Source of the DNA: Crotophaga sulcirostris
Taxonomy: Eukaryota > Chordata > Aves > Cuculiformes > Crotophagidae
DNA: 64,000 nt
Assembly (NCBI GenBank): GCA_013397455.1
Contig: VYZB01000209.1
Span: 1,072,280 to 1,136,279 of the forward strand
Reading direction: 5' to 3'
This document shows positions 52,545 to 64,000 of this stretch, piece by piece. The notes under the pieces were generated by a model. That model searched no databases. It saw nothing but the letters and a program-made list of their open reading frames with translations, and had not been told where the DNA came from. The stretch's first letter is position 1, and each line of letters opens with the position of its first letter. Position numbers and translations under genes: made by a program.

Positions 52545-54198
52545 CCTCACACTGCAGGAGCTGGGAGGCAGTAGACACCCAGAGAAAAGCCAGGATATTT
52601 TTTTAATGGGATTGTGCTAAAGAGGCACAAAGAAAAAAAATCCGCCATTGATTGATGCTTATAGGGTTTGCATGTTCATTCACTGAGGGTTTTTAGAGGG
52701 AGAATGGAGGTGTTGAATGTGTCTTCTGTCTGACGAACATTTGAAACCAGCTCAATATTTGTTGTTTTAATTCCCCACACATAAAACTTGACGTTATTCC
52801 TTGGTGCTGAGAATAATCACAGGAATGTCCATGGGCCTTGTTGCAACAGAGGATGGGTAGGAAGGAGGTTTCCAAGCCCTTGTCCCATGTGCTGTGGGGC
52901 AGGGTAGCACCATGTAAAACCTCAAACCCTGAAGCTGGTCCAGAGCAACGTTCAATATTCACTTATTAAATAAAAGAGGACCATACTACCTATATATGTA
53001 TAGCTCTGCAGACAGGGTATTGGGGCCTTCCTCCATAACCCCCAAGTGCCTTTTCTCTAGATAGAAATTTCTGTTGCATCGCCATCTCGTGGCTTTTGCA
53101 AAAACTGCTGGCACTGCAGAATGCCTGCCTCGCACCGCACCGTGGCACCTATTAACAGCCAGTACCCACTGGGCACGAGGTGCATGGGCAACTGCAATGA
53201 ATACTGCATAGCTGGGCTTGTGCCAGGGAATCTGGGGGAGTTCAGTTATGATTTGTAAGGGGCTCAGCGCTGCCTTTCTCGTTGCTGTCAGTGTGTGGCC
53301 CCTGCTCTTATTGCTCACTCTCCTATGTCACATGGGCTTGAGAGTGGTGGAGATAATTGCCTGATGGGTTTCACTCTTGCACATGCCATGGTGAGTGTAG
53401 GTCAGATCCTGATCCATGGGAAAAAACAGGAGCAAACTCCTCTAAGTAATGAAAGACACTAGGGCTATTAGAGTAGGATGTATGGCACGCTTATGTCTCT
53501 GCAATTTTTTTTGTAAATTTGATTGGTTTTCACATAATTTTACTTTTTTAATTAGTTTGAGCTGCACTGAATCTATGAAGGGTGAAAAACAGATTTATGA
53601 TATTTACTAAATTGTGGCACTGGTACTGGTTTGGGAATGGTCACTTACTTACCTAAACTACTGTTTCTGTGTGATTTTCTTGAAAACTACAATGATGTTT
53701 AGTCCTATGGACATGCCTTACACCTTCAGTTCATAAAAGTCTGCCAAAACCTGTGCTCTTTAATTCATTTTAATGTGTCCCAACAACATTCATCCCAAAG
53801 TAAAAAAACCCTCCAGGCCTTCAGCCAACTTGGTGAGGCAGGGCTGTGCTAGAGCCCCACTGTGCAAGGAGGTGAGCAGGGTGCTGTGCCGGGGCGCTTG
53901 GGTGTGAGGTTGCAAACACAGGGCTGGGACTGGAAGAAGGAACTGTGGCAAGGTGGCGAAGACAAGGCTGTGATCACAAGGCAACATGAAAAGGATAAAG
54001 CTCTCCATTCCACTATGGAGAATGAGCTGCAGAAGTGATCGTCAGGCTGAAAATCTGAACTCCAAGCAAGTCAGCAGCCGCCCTCCAGTCCATCCCACTC
54101 TGTTGCTCTGGTCAAAATTTCCCTGCCACAGTTTCATCCCACTGGAAAGGAAGTAAGTCTTTGCAGGAGGCTACATGTGTGCCCCTGATTTTTCCCAG

Positions 54199-54489
54199 CA
54201 AGGCAAGGAGAGTGGAATGTTGAAACTCGGCTGCCAGTTTGAAAATTGCCCCCCTCTAATACAAGCCAGATCCATGGAAACCCTCCAGATCTCAAAAGCT
54301 CTCATTGGCCCAATCAAGACTTTGAAGACAAAAAACAGAATAAAAGTGAACAGGGAGAAAGCAAGTTTAAAAAAAGTCTAAAAAAGAAACAGCAGATTTT
54401 GAGAAAGTTAAGAGAGCAGCTACAGACAGACCCAGTTGTTGGAGAAGCCATGGAAGAAGCCAAGAAACCATGGAAAGTGCTGTGTCATG
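54199..54489 (+). other. Unidentified exon-like block, lysine-rich coiled-coil-like peptide
   Basis: The acceptor is ctgatttttcccag ending at 54198, and a strong gtgagt donor starts at 54490. In the frame open from 54243 it encodes about 82 residues. They include HGNPPDLKSSHWPNQDFEDK, then a basic stretch KFKKSLKKKQQILRKLREQL with leucines at roughly heptad spacing, then DPVVGEAMEEAKKPWKVLCH up to the donor. A TGA at 54240-54242 closes that frame upstream, so if the acceptor is right there is either a frameshift or a later acceptor. I do not recognise the family. Composition and splice sites look more exon-like than the surrounding chance frames. It could be an exon of a neighbouring gene, a decayed exon, or chance. 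Confidence 0.35.
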
Positions 54490-57394
54490 GTGAGTGGCAC
54501 AGAGATCCCCAGATCACTCTGTGTGCATGTGCATAGGACCGTGAGCCCTACGGACAAGGGAAGACAATGCCTAAATCAGAGACTGATTTTCAGGTGAAGA
54601 GTTCTAGCGAAGCCAAAGTCTTGCTCATCTTTGGGGCTATCTGATGACAGCTGTCCCATTATCCTAAGAAAAGGCCTCCTGAAGACACTGGATGGTGGCC
54701 TCCTACTTCACATCTCCAGAGCACATCAGCTCTACTGCCTCATCCCCATCCCTGCTGGGTCTCCTCCACACACCCTGTTTACAGCCAGTGGGAGCAAAAC
54801 GCATGGTCCTGCCCCATCTTTGTCTCTCTTCACTCTGCTAAGCCCCAAGCAAGACCTTCCTTCGCTCTTGGCATGGTGCCGTGGACTTTGTGCTGCTTCC
54901 CTGCAGCTTGAGGGATTTCAGGAAAAAAGCAAGCTACTAAGTGTGACATTGCTGTTGCATTTGGGACCTAATCTCAGGGCAGAGCACAGTCTGTTTTGAT
55001 AATGGCAGGAAAGACAACAACTTACAGTGGGACCTGGAGAGGCAATGCTGTTTGGCACAGAGCACCTTTGGAGTTAGCTAATGTATATTATTATTAGGCA
55101 TTTTAAAGCATTTGCAAGAGGCAGTTCCCAGCTTACATTTCACTCCACCATGGAGAAAGTTTAGAAACAAATGAGAAACTTGTTAATTTGGAACTCGCTG
55201 AAATGAATGGCTTCTTTTATACCAGTTGCCTCTTAGAAATGTTGAGATTTAATTAATCCCTTGCTGGAAATAATGTACAGTATTACCCTAATCTCTAATG
55301 CAGGTTGCCATTGCTAGTGCTCAGCATAAAGAACAAGGCTTGTTAAACATACAAGTGGAAATATGACCCTGCTCCCCCTGGTGCAGTGTGGGCAGCTCTG
55401 CTGTCTGCTGCCAGGCCTCAGCACGGTCACTGCTTGGGTAGATGAAGTATTTGCTGCTGCTTGTATTTGGGACTATATTTTTGTGCTGAAGCTTTGCTGA
55501 AAACCAAGAGAGTTGTACAGCACTGTCAGTCCCAGCTTTCCCATTCTCTGTTTTGATCCTGGCCACGTAGCCCATCCATCTCTTGGTACCACATTATACA
55601 CTGGAGGGGAGCTAAGCCATCCACGGAGGAGAAGTCTTTCCAGGCATTGATGGGAAATCAGTTCATGTGCTCGTCTCTTAATTAAACCTGGCCAGAAAAC
55701 CACCAGAGAAGAATGACTGGTGGGAGCATTGGCTCCCACCTCCCAGCACTTCCCTGGGAGACAGGTGCCCATGTCCATCTGTTGGAGCTGCTCAAATGGG
55801 AGCAAGGCAGGTCTCACTTAGGATTATTTGAGCAGGATGACCAGCACGTGTTCTCAGCCAGCTTTGCACCATAAGAGAACTGCCTCCTTTTTTAGAGCAA
55901 CAAACCGAGATGTGCCTGTCTCTCCTGGATTTTTTTGGTAGCATTGAGTATTCCTGACACAGCTCAGCCTCAGCAGCCTCTGAGCTCCTGTTGCCAGGTC
56001 TCCCCTTGGCTCTCTCACACACAGGCGCCTGCTGCCAAGCTCTTTCTTGGCCTCATCTGCTCATTTCTTCATCCACATCTCCTGGAAACCACTCTTCTTC
56101 CTCAACCCATGCCCTAGGCTATATATAAAGAGCTAATCCCAAAGCTAGAGGTGTCAAAGCAAGGGCTAACACCAACTTCAGGAGACTACTCACTTCAGAG
56201 TAGATTTTTTAATAGATGATTAAATAACAAGAGGAGAACAGCACAAGTTCATCATTCAGACACTTCAAAATTTGTAAGTAAGTGAGCCTCCACGTGATTT
56301 CTTTCCCCCAACAGAATACAAAATGTGAGGGGTTGGGACAGGTTGATGCTTACCGGTGTCCTTTGACAAGATTTATCTTCATTTGCATTTTTGTAGGTGA
56401 GAAGTGAAATGCTGGTTGGGTTTTTAACGAAAACTGCAGCAGTTTCAATGCAGAATACTGAGACATGTGCTCTGGGTCGTCATGCACAGAATCCAACTGG
56501 AGAGGATCAGAGAAAAAGGGTCTATTTTTGGTTTTACATCTACTAATTACTCCGAACAAATGAGCAATGCATCTGAGAAGTAATCTTTTTTTCAGGTTTC
56601 CATCTGGTAAAATTCTTGTAGGTGCTGCAACTTCAGAATAATTTCAAGCCTGTACTTTTCACTGAATACTGTGAAGTTGGAGTCAACCAGTGAGTGGAAG
56701 AACACAGATTTGCTTTTGTGTCGTTTGTGTCAATTCAGAAAACCACTGTAGCAACATGTTTCAGGGCTGTGAGCACCCACATGAGGTAATGCTGGACATG
56801 GTGAGTTTTATAGTTGATGCAATATCCCACAAACATAGCTTTCATAAGAAAAAATGTTCTTCATTTGTCATCTTGCTGTAATGATAGGTGACCTTCCTCT
56901 GCATGCCTGAGCTCACGTTGGGAGAAGATTTGAAGACTTCCACACAGTAACACCAGAGCCGGCTCCTAATCCAGGACTTTCTGCTGTGCCTTTCCCAGGA
57001 TTATACAGATGAAATACCAGGAAGGTGTAAAGAGGTCACATCTCTGTTGGACTTCTCCTGGAGATAGTCCTGATGACTGACTGTAGCTCGGAGAAGCTCT
57101 TTACCAAGCACTCTCCTATAGTTGGTTGAGGGAGATGAGGGCCCTCGGTGCGTGCTTGGATCTCAGCCTTCGCTGTCCTGACGGATGTTTTGCCATCGCA
57201 GCACACCACAGCACCACTGACCTTGTGGGTAAGTCCTGACACACTGAACATAAGACGAGGGGGATCCCTCCTCCTGTTGCCCACGTCGTGCTGCCCAGGC
57301 AGCACTGCAGTATGCGGGACAGTAATGGCAGTACAGGCAAGCCAGGCTCAGACCAGGGACCTTCACTGGGCCTCTGAAACTGGTGCACTGAGAC

Positions 57395-57610
57395 TGAGCA
57401 TCTCAACCTCCTCCTTACGCTGAGGGGCCCAAAACTGAACACAGTACTTGCGGTGCGGCCTCACCAGCGCTGAGGACAGGGGGCACGATCACCTCCCTGC
57501 TGTGCTGACCACACCGGTTCATGAGCAAGCCAGGATGCTGTTGGCACTCTTGGCCACCCGGGCACACTGCTGGCTCATGTTCAGCCGGCTGTCAGCAGCA
57601 CACTTAAAGG
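57395..57610 (-). mobile_element. CR1 LINE fragment (end of ORF2 reverse transcriptase)
   Basis: Read on the minus strand, this carries the CR1 hallmark of MSQQCA followed by VAKSA, then an SALVRPH-like stretch with Y, CVQFWAP. On the + strand the runs ggcacactgctggctcatgt and gggcccaaaactgaacacag are typical of avian CR1 copies read in reverse. The copy is short, lacks the CR1 3' terminal repeats and carries stops. CR1 elements are non-LTR retrotransposons abundant in birds and other sauropsids, which is the main support for a bird-like source. Confidence 0.88.
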
Positions 57611-59149
57611 GGCCCGACCCAAAGAGGTGTTTCCTTTTTATAACCTGTGAAATCATACCAAAGTGAGAGTTCCTTTTGCCTCTAAATCTTGTTCTGCAGT
57701 GATAATAAAATGGCCCAGTGGGGAATGGGGTTGGTTGTGGGGATGTGGGGAAGCACGAAGGCGTTCGATTACATGCTGGATTTACTATTATTTGAGTCTT
57801 ACATGAAGGATAGAGTCTTGCTGTATTATATCCAAGGAGTGCGACAGTACTTAAAAATGTCCACCACTTTTCAATGATAGATGGATTAGTACAGAGTTGC
57901 AGGCTGTTTCCTTGGGAGGTCAGTGGGGTTTCTGGGGTGAATTTCCTAGCTTACTGTAAAACTGAGGTTTCACATCACTCGTGCGCACGTTCCACCCACT
58001 GAATTGTAGTGTCATGGACCTGTGGAAAGGAGTGGGAGCAGAGTAGGAGACTTCAAGGCTGTTGCTTTTTAGACATTGGCTATTGCAGAGTATTCTGTGC
58101 ATCATTCTGAATTTGGGTTTGTTTTTGAATGAAAGCAATTGGCTGTCAAGATTGCTGTAAGTATTCCTAGTAGAGCCGTGTTGGCAAAAAAAAAAATTAT
58201 TCCTTTTTTTCATGGAAAATTCTTACTTTATAACTCAAGACTTGAAAATCTTAGCTGAAAACTGTGGGAGCTTTCCCCTATGTGGGTTCTTGTTTTCCAA
58301 CAGAAATAACATAGCGTGAATGGAAATGGAAAGTTTCTGTTTTCATTTATAAGGAAAGTTTCCTACCAGTTCAGATAGCTGGTAGTCTCTAGCCTGGCCT
58401 GTCTACTGGGCTCCAGCTTCCCTGTTGCTCATGGATGAGTGTTTTTCAGGAGGCAGTGGAAGTTTTAAAGAGTTGAGAAATGGTCCATACTTGGCCACAG
58501 CTGCTCCTGAGCACAGACAAAGTCATTGCAGTATTTGAAGTCATTTTGCTTTGGATCTCCAGCCTAGACATTAAGATGAGACATCCATGGCTACTAAAAA
58601 TATAAGCCTGTTACCAGGCTGTGATCAATAGTAATCTGACTTGCACTGAGAAAGTGGTTTTTAGGTCAAGAAATATGGAAATATAAACTCTTTAACCCAC
58701 TATTGTTCTATCATTGAAAGATTTCTTCAGGGATGGTGATGTGGCTGTTGGTGCCTGAATTCAACTGGGGAGGTTCTGGTCATCATGGGCACCTCCTGGA
58801 GTTGGGCTGCCCTTGCCTTCACAAGCTGTTCGCATTTCCAGGAGGGTTTGGTACCAAAAAGCTCATCCTGACTTCAGCTGGATTCAGTACAGGGGCCTGA
58901 TCCTGCAAAATGCAGCACACCCATCTGCCTATCTGCACTCCTACCCAGAAGCATGAGCCATATGCAGAATGGGAATGCCAAAAGGGACCCATGCAGCAGC
59001 CTCCCACCTCCCAGCAGTGCCATGACCACCCGTGCGTGGTGTCACCATGGGCAAGGCACCTCTGTTGACCTTTAGAGAAAAAATTACATTTGCAGGGGAT
59101 AAACTGTTCCCCACATATCTCATCTCTGGCTAAAGCCTAGCCTATTAAA

Positions 59150-59470
59150 TTAAAACCATTTTGTTAAAGGTTTTAAATGCTGCTTGCCCATATGTAGAAT
59201 TATGTCTTTAAAGATTAAAAAATCCAATATAAACAAAATAAATCCAGGGAGCTGAATGCATGAATCATTATTTTAGTACATATTGTCCATTCTAATCTGC
59301 GGTCCAATTGTGAAGTCATTCAAAATGCTGCTTCTCAGTAATTAGCAGGAATCTAACTCGGAGCCAATTTCTGATTAAATGTGCTTAAAATCAATAAAAC
59401 ATCATGAGTGATTAGAGTCACGTGTGATTAGCCCTGTCGAACAAAGCAGAATAAGTTATGGCCTCACTTT
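59150..59470. promoter_or_regulatory. AT-rich stretch resembling a conserved non-coding element
   Basis: There are no stop-free frames of note and no simple repeats, but the sequence is rich in TAAT/ATTA-type homeodomain cores: cagtaattagcag, tgattaaatgtg and gagtgattagagtcacgtgtg, the last with a CACGTG E-box. Complexity is high and even, as often seen in vertebrate enhancers. Conservation cannot be tested here. Confidence 0.25.
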
Positions 59471-59825
59471 AACTTGTCAAAAAACAGAACTGGGGGTGGG
59501 AATGAGGAGGAACAGCTGATATTTCTATAAAGGGTTTTTCCAGTTCTCTGTCTTTCTCTTCGCTCCTTTGCAAAAGTGAAAGGATCAGTTTGTTGTCTGA
59601 AAATTACAGGCTGAAGGGAAAAGTTAGGGGTGGCTTTGGCTTCTCTCTTGGGTTTGTTTAAGGATATGCTGGAAATGGCATTTTTTAATTTCGCGTCTCA
59701 GCTGCAGGAGGGTTACCTACTTCTCCTGACTTGACCTTTTCTCCAGCTCAGTCCTGACTGTTCGCAGCAGGAATGGCACATACTTGTAAAATTTTAAAAT
59801 TTTTCTTTTTGTTTTCGAGGAACAG

Positions 59826-59950
59826 AGATCTCCATCCCCGTGAAAGGGCGTGATGCAGTGTCATATTCCTTATCAGTAATAGAAATGAGTGACAGCAACC
59901 CAAAACTAGGTGTTGATCCAAAAGCACTAGAGGGTGACGCTGCTGATGAG
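59826..59950 (+). other. Unidentified open block before a GC-rich patch
   Basis: A T-rich tract ending in gaggaacag precedes an open frame that reads EISIPVKGRDAVSYSLSVIE, then MSDSNPKLGVDPKALEG and an acidic end. The first 45 or so residues look protein-like in composition. After about 59950 the frame enters a GC-rich stretch and loses that character. No convincing donor was found (gtgttg at 59910 and gtgacg near 59935 are weak), and no family was recognised. It may be a terminal or decayed exon, or chance. Confidence 0.2.
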
Positions 59951-59984
59951 CTGGTTTCTCTCCATCACACCGTTACATCGAGGC

Positions 59985-60265
59985 AGCTCGCGGCACTCCT
60001 GCCGCGGGGTCCCCCGAGCACACACCAGCAGCCCCTCTGTCTCTGGGATCGGGCACGGGGTGCTGCTGGTGGGGAGCAGCTCTTTGGGGGAGCGGCTCTG
60101 GCAGCATCCCCCCCCCCTCCCAGCAGCTTGGGGCGGGGGTGCACTCGCACCCCGCTGCGAGGGGGCGGCTGCGATCTCACGTTGGGCAAGTGGGGGCTGT
60201 GTCAGGTGGGAGAGCGGCTCCAGAGCTCCGCGCTTGGCAGGGCTCGCCGGCAGAGCTTCCACTGG
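59985..60265. other. GC- and CpG-rich patch
   Basis: A compact GC-rich segment includes ctcgcggcactcctgccgcg, ggggcgggggtgcactcgca and gcgagggggcggctgcgatc. It produces several overlapping long open frames on both strands through high GC content alone, with no family motif. It could be a small CpG island or a local GC-rich insert. Confidence 0.4.
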
Positions 60266-60269
60266 TGTC

Positions 60270-63200
60270 AGGAGATGGAGAACAACACTCATTTATAGCT
60301 ACAGCTCCTTCACTTACAGCTGTGTGACTGCATCCCTGCTGGCTACACCCTCAGAGGAAAATCCAGCTGTACTGCTCTGCGCTGCTGCTGGATCCAGCTC
60401 TAACAGGGATGCTCCTGGGGTGCTTTGTTCCTGTCTAAGTGTCCAGAACAAAAACCCCACAGCCACAACATGCACATGGTGGCAGTTGAAGAGGGGCGGC
60501 TTGAGAAGCATTGTCCCAAGTGTATTTCTGCTGGCAGACTGTGTTTAATTGTGTTGTTTCATAGCCTATTTGAGCAGACATTGTTTATTTCAAGAGTACA
60601 TCCACATGCTCACTTCTTGCTCTCGGCAAGGCTCTGGCCTTCCACCCAGTGAAACTCAGGAATTTTTGGCAAAATCAGATTTTCTTTTTCAACTTGTCTG
60701 TATAATCCTGTTGTATTTCCTCCTGCAGTCAGAAGTTGTATGTGGAGTTGCTTGGGACCACTCATTCCCATGAGACTCCTCATTTGCCTGTCCCCTGGGA
60801 TAAGTTAAGAGCTTGTCACTCCACATCACACCTGGCAGAGGTAAAGAGCCATCATGGAAGGTTGTCTTTAACATGGGCAAAGGACCTGGAGGCAGAAGGA
60901 GAATTCTACTAAGAGGAGCCCTGCTATGGGCAACGCCAGCATTTCCAAGCCTCCAGCTGAAATGAAAAGGCAGAGAAAGTTCATTATATGGTGTTCTTAA
61001 GCCAGAACTGTAAGTCCAGAGTCAGCAAGGACAGGTCATGCATACGTGTCATTGGTGGGTCAGTGCTGCCAACATGGGAATGTAACTTCTAATTGAAAGG
61101 CAGCAGACACAAATGTGGACGATGTACCTGGTTTACCCTGTATAAATGTTCTTTCTTTTATAAGTTTTCTTACTGCTGTTCTTGCAAGCAGCTGGTCTTT
61201 AATGGCAAAAACAATGCAGAAGTGGAGGAGCAGAACCTTAGCAGATGTCCATAGCCGTAGCTGGGTTGCCCCCAAATTACACCATCTGAGCCCCCGGGTC
61301 TGCTGTGCTCTGAGAGATAAATCACCCTCCACTGACCTTCTAGATCCAATAGGAACATCTGTTCTTATCCTCAGTGCCACAGTGCACACAGGGAGATCTG
61401 CTGCTCCCTTCGGCAGGCGGGATGAGGGCTCAGGGTGGTCCGAGTCAGGACCATCCAACACAGGTCAGCACTCTGTATCTCTGGAAATAAAACCCAGAAC
61501 TGAATGTGGGAATTACATAAATCAACTAATTATTCCTCTCCCTGTGCCTCGTGTGCATAGTTTGGTGTTTGAGTTGGGGTTTTTTGCTTTTCTCCAAAGC
61601 AGCTGGAGATGGGATGTTGAACATAGTGTGTTATTGCTCCTAATGGTATTAAAGAAAAACATCTCAAGTGCTGGTTGGCATGTTTTGATTATATGTGAGG
61701 GTAAAATGAGTGCCAGATTTGGAGTGAGGAAAGCTTGTTCCTGCAGATCAGATTAGCAGGAGCTGTTGGGGGAGTGAAGCAGGGAAGCGAGGCAGTGGGG
61801 TGTGGAGGGGGACACTGGGTTTAATTTTTCTCTTACAATTAATTTTGCATTTTCACTGGGTAAATCCCCACTACAGAAGACCTTTGGAGGTTCCTTGTCT
61901 CTCTTCCTTTGGTGTTACTATTTGTGGCTTTATTTATTTGGACTAAAAGCCTTAAGTTCATTATGGCATTTTTGCAGTGTTTTTGTGGCTTGCGTTGAGT
62001 GAGTGTGTGCAGAGCAGTTGTTCCCTGGACCCTTTTGGATTAATGTTTGTTGTATGATTGCCTGTGATTTCATGACCTCTGCGGCTGAAGCGAGCCTTGT
62101 GGTTTTTTTATGTATGTGCAATTTAGCTTTTAATTAAGGCCTTGTTATCCAGGGAGTTGCAGCTCGGTTGGCTTCCATGCCCCAAGGTTCTCCTGGCTTC
62201 ATACTGGAGTGAGGTAGCCCATATTTGGAAATATTCAGCTTGTTTCTCTTGTTTCAGTTATCCAAGCTGTTTGAATTAATCTTCAGTCTTCTTTTCCAAT
62301 GTTTACTGAAGAACAGCAGGTTTTTTTAACACTCCCTTTTATCACACAGTGTGATCAGCCGAGCTCAGACAATGCGTATTCATGCTGGGGCCTGTTGCTC
62401 ATTTAGCAGTCTGCAAACTACTAACGAAGTGCAGATGCATCGAGGAAGATGCTCCCTCCACAGATGAACCCTGGCCCAGGATACACTGGGGAGCTGTGTC
62501 ATGCAATTTGTGGCAGTCAGCTGCAGGCATCACGGGCCAGAGTAGCTGCACTGGCTGATAGTAGAACTACTCATTTCTAAGAGGTTTTGATATTCCTTGG
62601 TCACCCCTGTAGCTAACTGTGCTGTTGTCTGCAGTAACGTGGTTCATCAGGTCCCTGTGTTCAGCACATGTTTTACATGGGCATAAGGTCTACCTCTTTG
62701 CGGGACAGTAAGTGGATTTTGTTGCTGTGGCTTTGACTGTCTTTTTTCTCTCTTGGTTGTCTGTAGGATACCCAAAGATTCTGGGAGCTTTGACAGACCC
62801 CTGGCTGCAGATTAATGCCAGATAGCCAGTGCAGACAGGTACTAGAGCTTTATTCTGCCCCTCCCAAAAGCAGGAATTTACTTGCAAATTCCCAAGATGC
62901 CACTGTGCTCGGCTGTCTTACTAAAGTAACCTAAAGGTTGCTACTGCCAACAGGTTTTCATGTATCTGTTTTGGAGATTTTTAGCATAAGAGGAACTCAA
63001 GATGACTTTTATGGCAGTTGTTTGGGATGTAGTATGATTCTGGATGATCATAAGCTATCTCTATAAGGAAGTCATAGAGGTGCCTCAAGCATCAGAATTT
63101 CAGTACCAGGGCAAATTTTGATAATCAGAAGGTCTTGAGTTGTTTTTAGCCAGTACTTGTATTGATAAAATGCCCATCTGTAAATCAGGATCCAAATCTG

Positions 63201-64000
63201 AGCTCAGATTTGGTACATTTTACAGTTTCCTTGTATGTTAGGTGGGTTCCAGAATCTCCATTCTTGTCCAATTTTAATGTCTTTGTGTTTCGCTCTTAGA
63301 GACCGCTTCTTGCTCCCACCTTTGTGTTAAAGCTATTGATTTCTGCTTCCCATTTTTCTAAGCTCAGTGGTGAGATCTTGAGCCAGGTGCTACACTAATC
63401 TAACAATCTTTAGAAATCGTTCTGGGGTGTTTAATAGTCGTACGGTGGCCAAACTCTGAGTTCAGTCAGTTGTAATCATCACACTGGAGCATGGTCATGA
63501 TCAGAACTTTGACCTGGACCCTGTGGCCATCTGGCTGCAGGGAAACCAGCTGCCTCTCAAGCTAAAAATGCCCTTCATCCATCATGATAAATCCCCTTTT
63601 CTACCAGCAAATCTTCGTTCTGCAGCTTGCCTCCTTGTGCGTAAATGACCGTACTCTTCAAATTGGGTTGTTCAAGGTTGTTTAGGTTTCACATGGCCTC
63701 CTGGAGAAAATTCACACCAGATACCCTGGCAATAACCATGTATGGATTTGCCAGACCTTGCAGAAATCCACCACCAGGTACAAGAACCTTGGTGGTGTGA
63801 CCTGGGAAGTCAGGTGCCAGTAAATGAAGGGGTGTAGAAAGGCACCTGTGAAAGGATAGGATCCTCCCCAAAGGAAAAGCATATTCGGAAAATTTTTAAA
63901 ACCGATTTCAGTGATATGAGATAGGAATCATCTGTCATGATATTGCGTTCTCCATCGGTTGCTAACTGAATGAAAGAGATGCTTGCAATGCTGAAATTGC
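60270..64000. other. Non-coding stretch to window end
   Basis: A 213-codon frame at 61115-61756 and a 133-codon frame on the other strand overlap each other but show no domain, repeat or splice logic. Nothing else is recognised. The FREM1 C-type lectin exons were not found here. Confidence 0.45.

Larger units (their letters stand above)
48953..54198. other. Non-coding stretch with one MIR-like SINE
   Basis: Contains the MIR-like element at 49.7 kb, a T15 run near 49.45 kb, a GC-rich spot near 51.6 kb and the short direct repeat at 52.5 kb. No exon or family motif was recognised. Confidence 0.5.

Noticed and set aside
59934..60548. 204-codon open frame through the GC-rich patch
   Set aside because: High GC removes stop codons. 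Frames on both strands are open and none has a family motif.
61115..61756. 213-codon open frame on + strand
   Set aside because: No start context, domain, signal or family motif. It overlaps a 133-codon frame on the other strand and contains ordinary non-coding composition. Probably chance.

Overview
The window looks like vertebrate, most likely avian, chromosomal DNA. It is AT-leaning, gene-poor and non-operonic, with long homopolymers and microsatellites. It carries a CR1 LINE fragment whose reverse complement closely follows the 3' coding part of the CR1 family that dominates bird genomes. Older amniote repeats are also present: an L2-like reverse-transcriptase piece, a CR1/L3-type 3' end and MIR-like SINE cores. 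Most of the open reading frames are short chance frames with no family signature, so they are not annotated as genes.

The one gene I can recognise is a FRAS1/FREM-family extracellular-matrix gene on the + strand, best matched to FREM1. Four exon-like blocks lie in the order expected for that protein. They are the front of a CSPG (NG2) repeat (6763-7028), the end of a later CSPG repeat (18465-18555), the CSPG-to-Calx-beta junction (20168-20288) and the C-terminal half of the Calx-beta domain (22906-23055). All have polypyrimidine-AG acceptors and GT donors. Three of the four carry disabling lesions in the frame set by homology: a one-base frameshift in a G5 run, a second frameshift of +1 or -2, and an in-frame TGA. 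The exons needed between the blocks, and the C-terminal lectin domain, could not be found. I therefore read the locus as a decaying FREM1 copy (pseudogene). A degenerate sex-linked or lineage-specific copy is possible. Assembly error could explain the indels but not easily the stop codon.

Layout: 1-6762 is upstream intron with paired poly-T and C/T tracts. 6763-23055 holds the recognisable FREM1 exons, separated by introns that contain the L2-like LINE. 23056-48875 is mostly non-coding and includes an unexplained CpG island at about 24.23-24.65 kb, a CR1/L3 3' end at 31.8-32.3 kb and MIR-like pieces. 48876-64000 holds weaker candidates: a possible further FREM1 exon at 48.9 kb, an unidentified lysine-rich exon-like block at 54.2-54.5 kb, the CR1 fragment at 57.4 kb, an AT-rich stretch that resembles a conserved non-coding element at 59.2-59.5 kb, and an unidentified open block followed by a GC-rich patch at 59.8-60.3 kb. 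No RNA genes, CRISPR arrays or prokaryotic features were seen. All family assignments come from reading translated sequence and from memory of the families, because no database search was possible.
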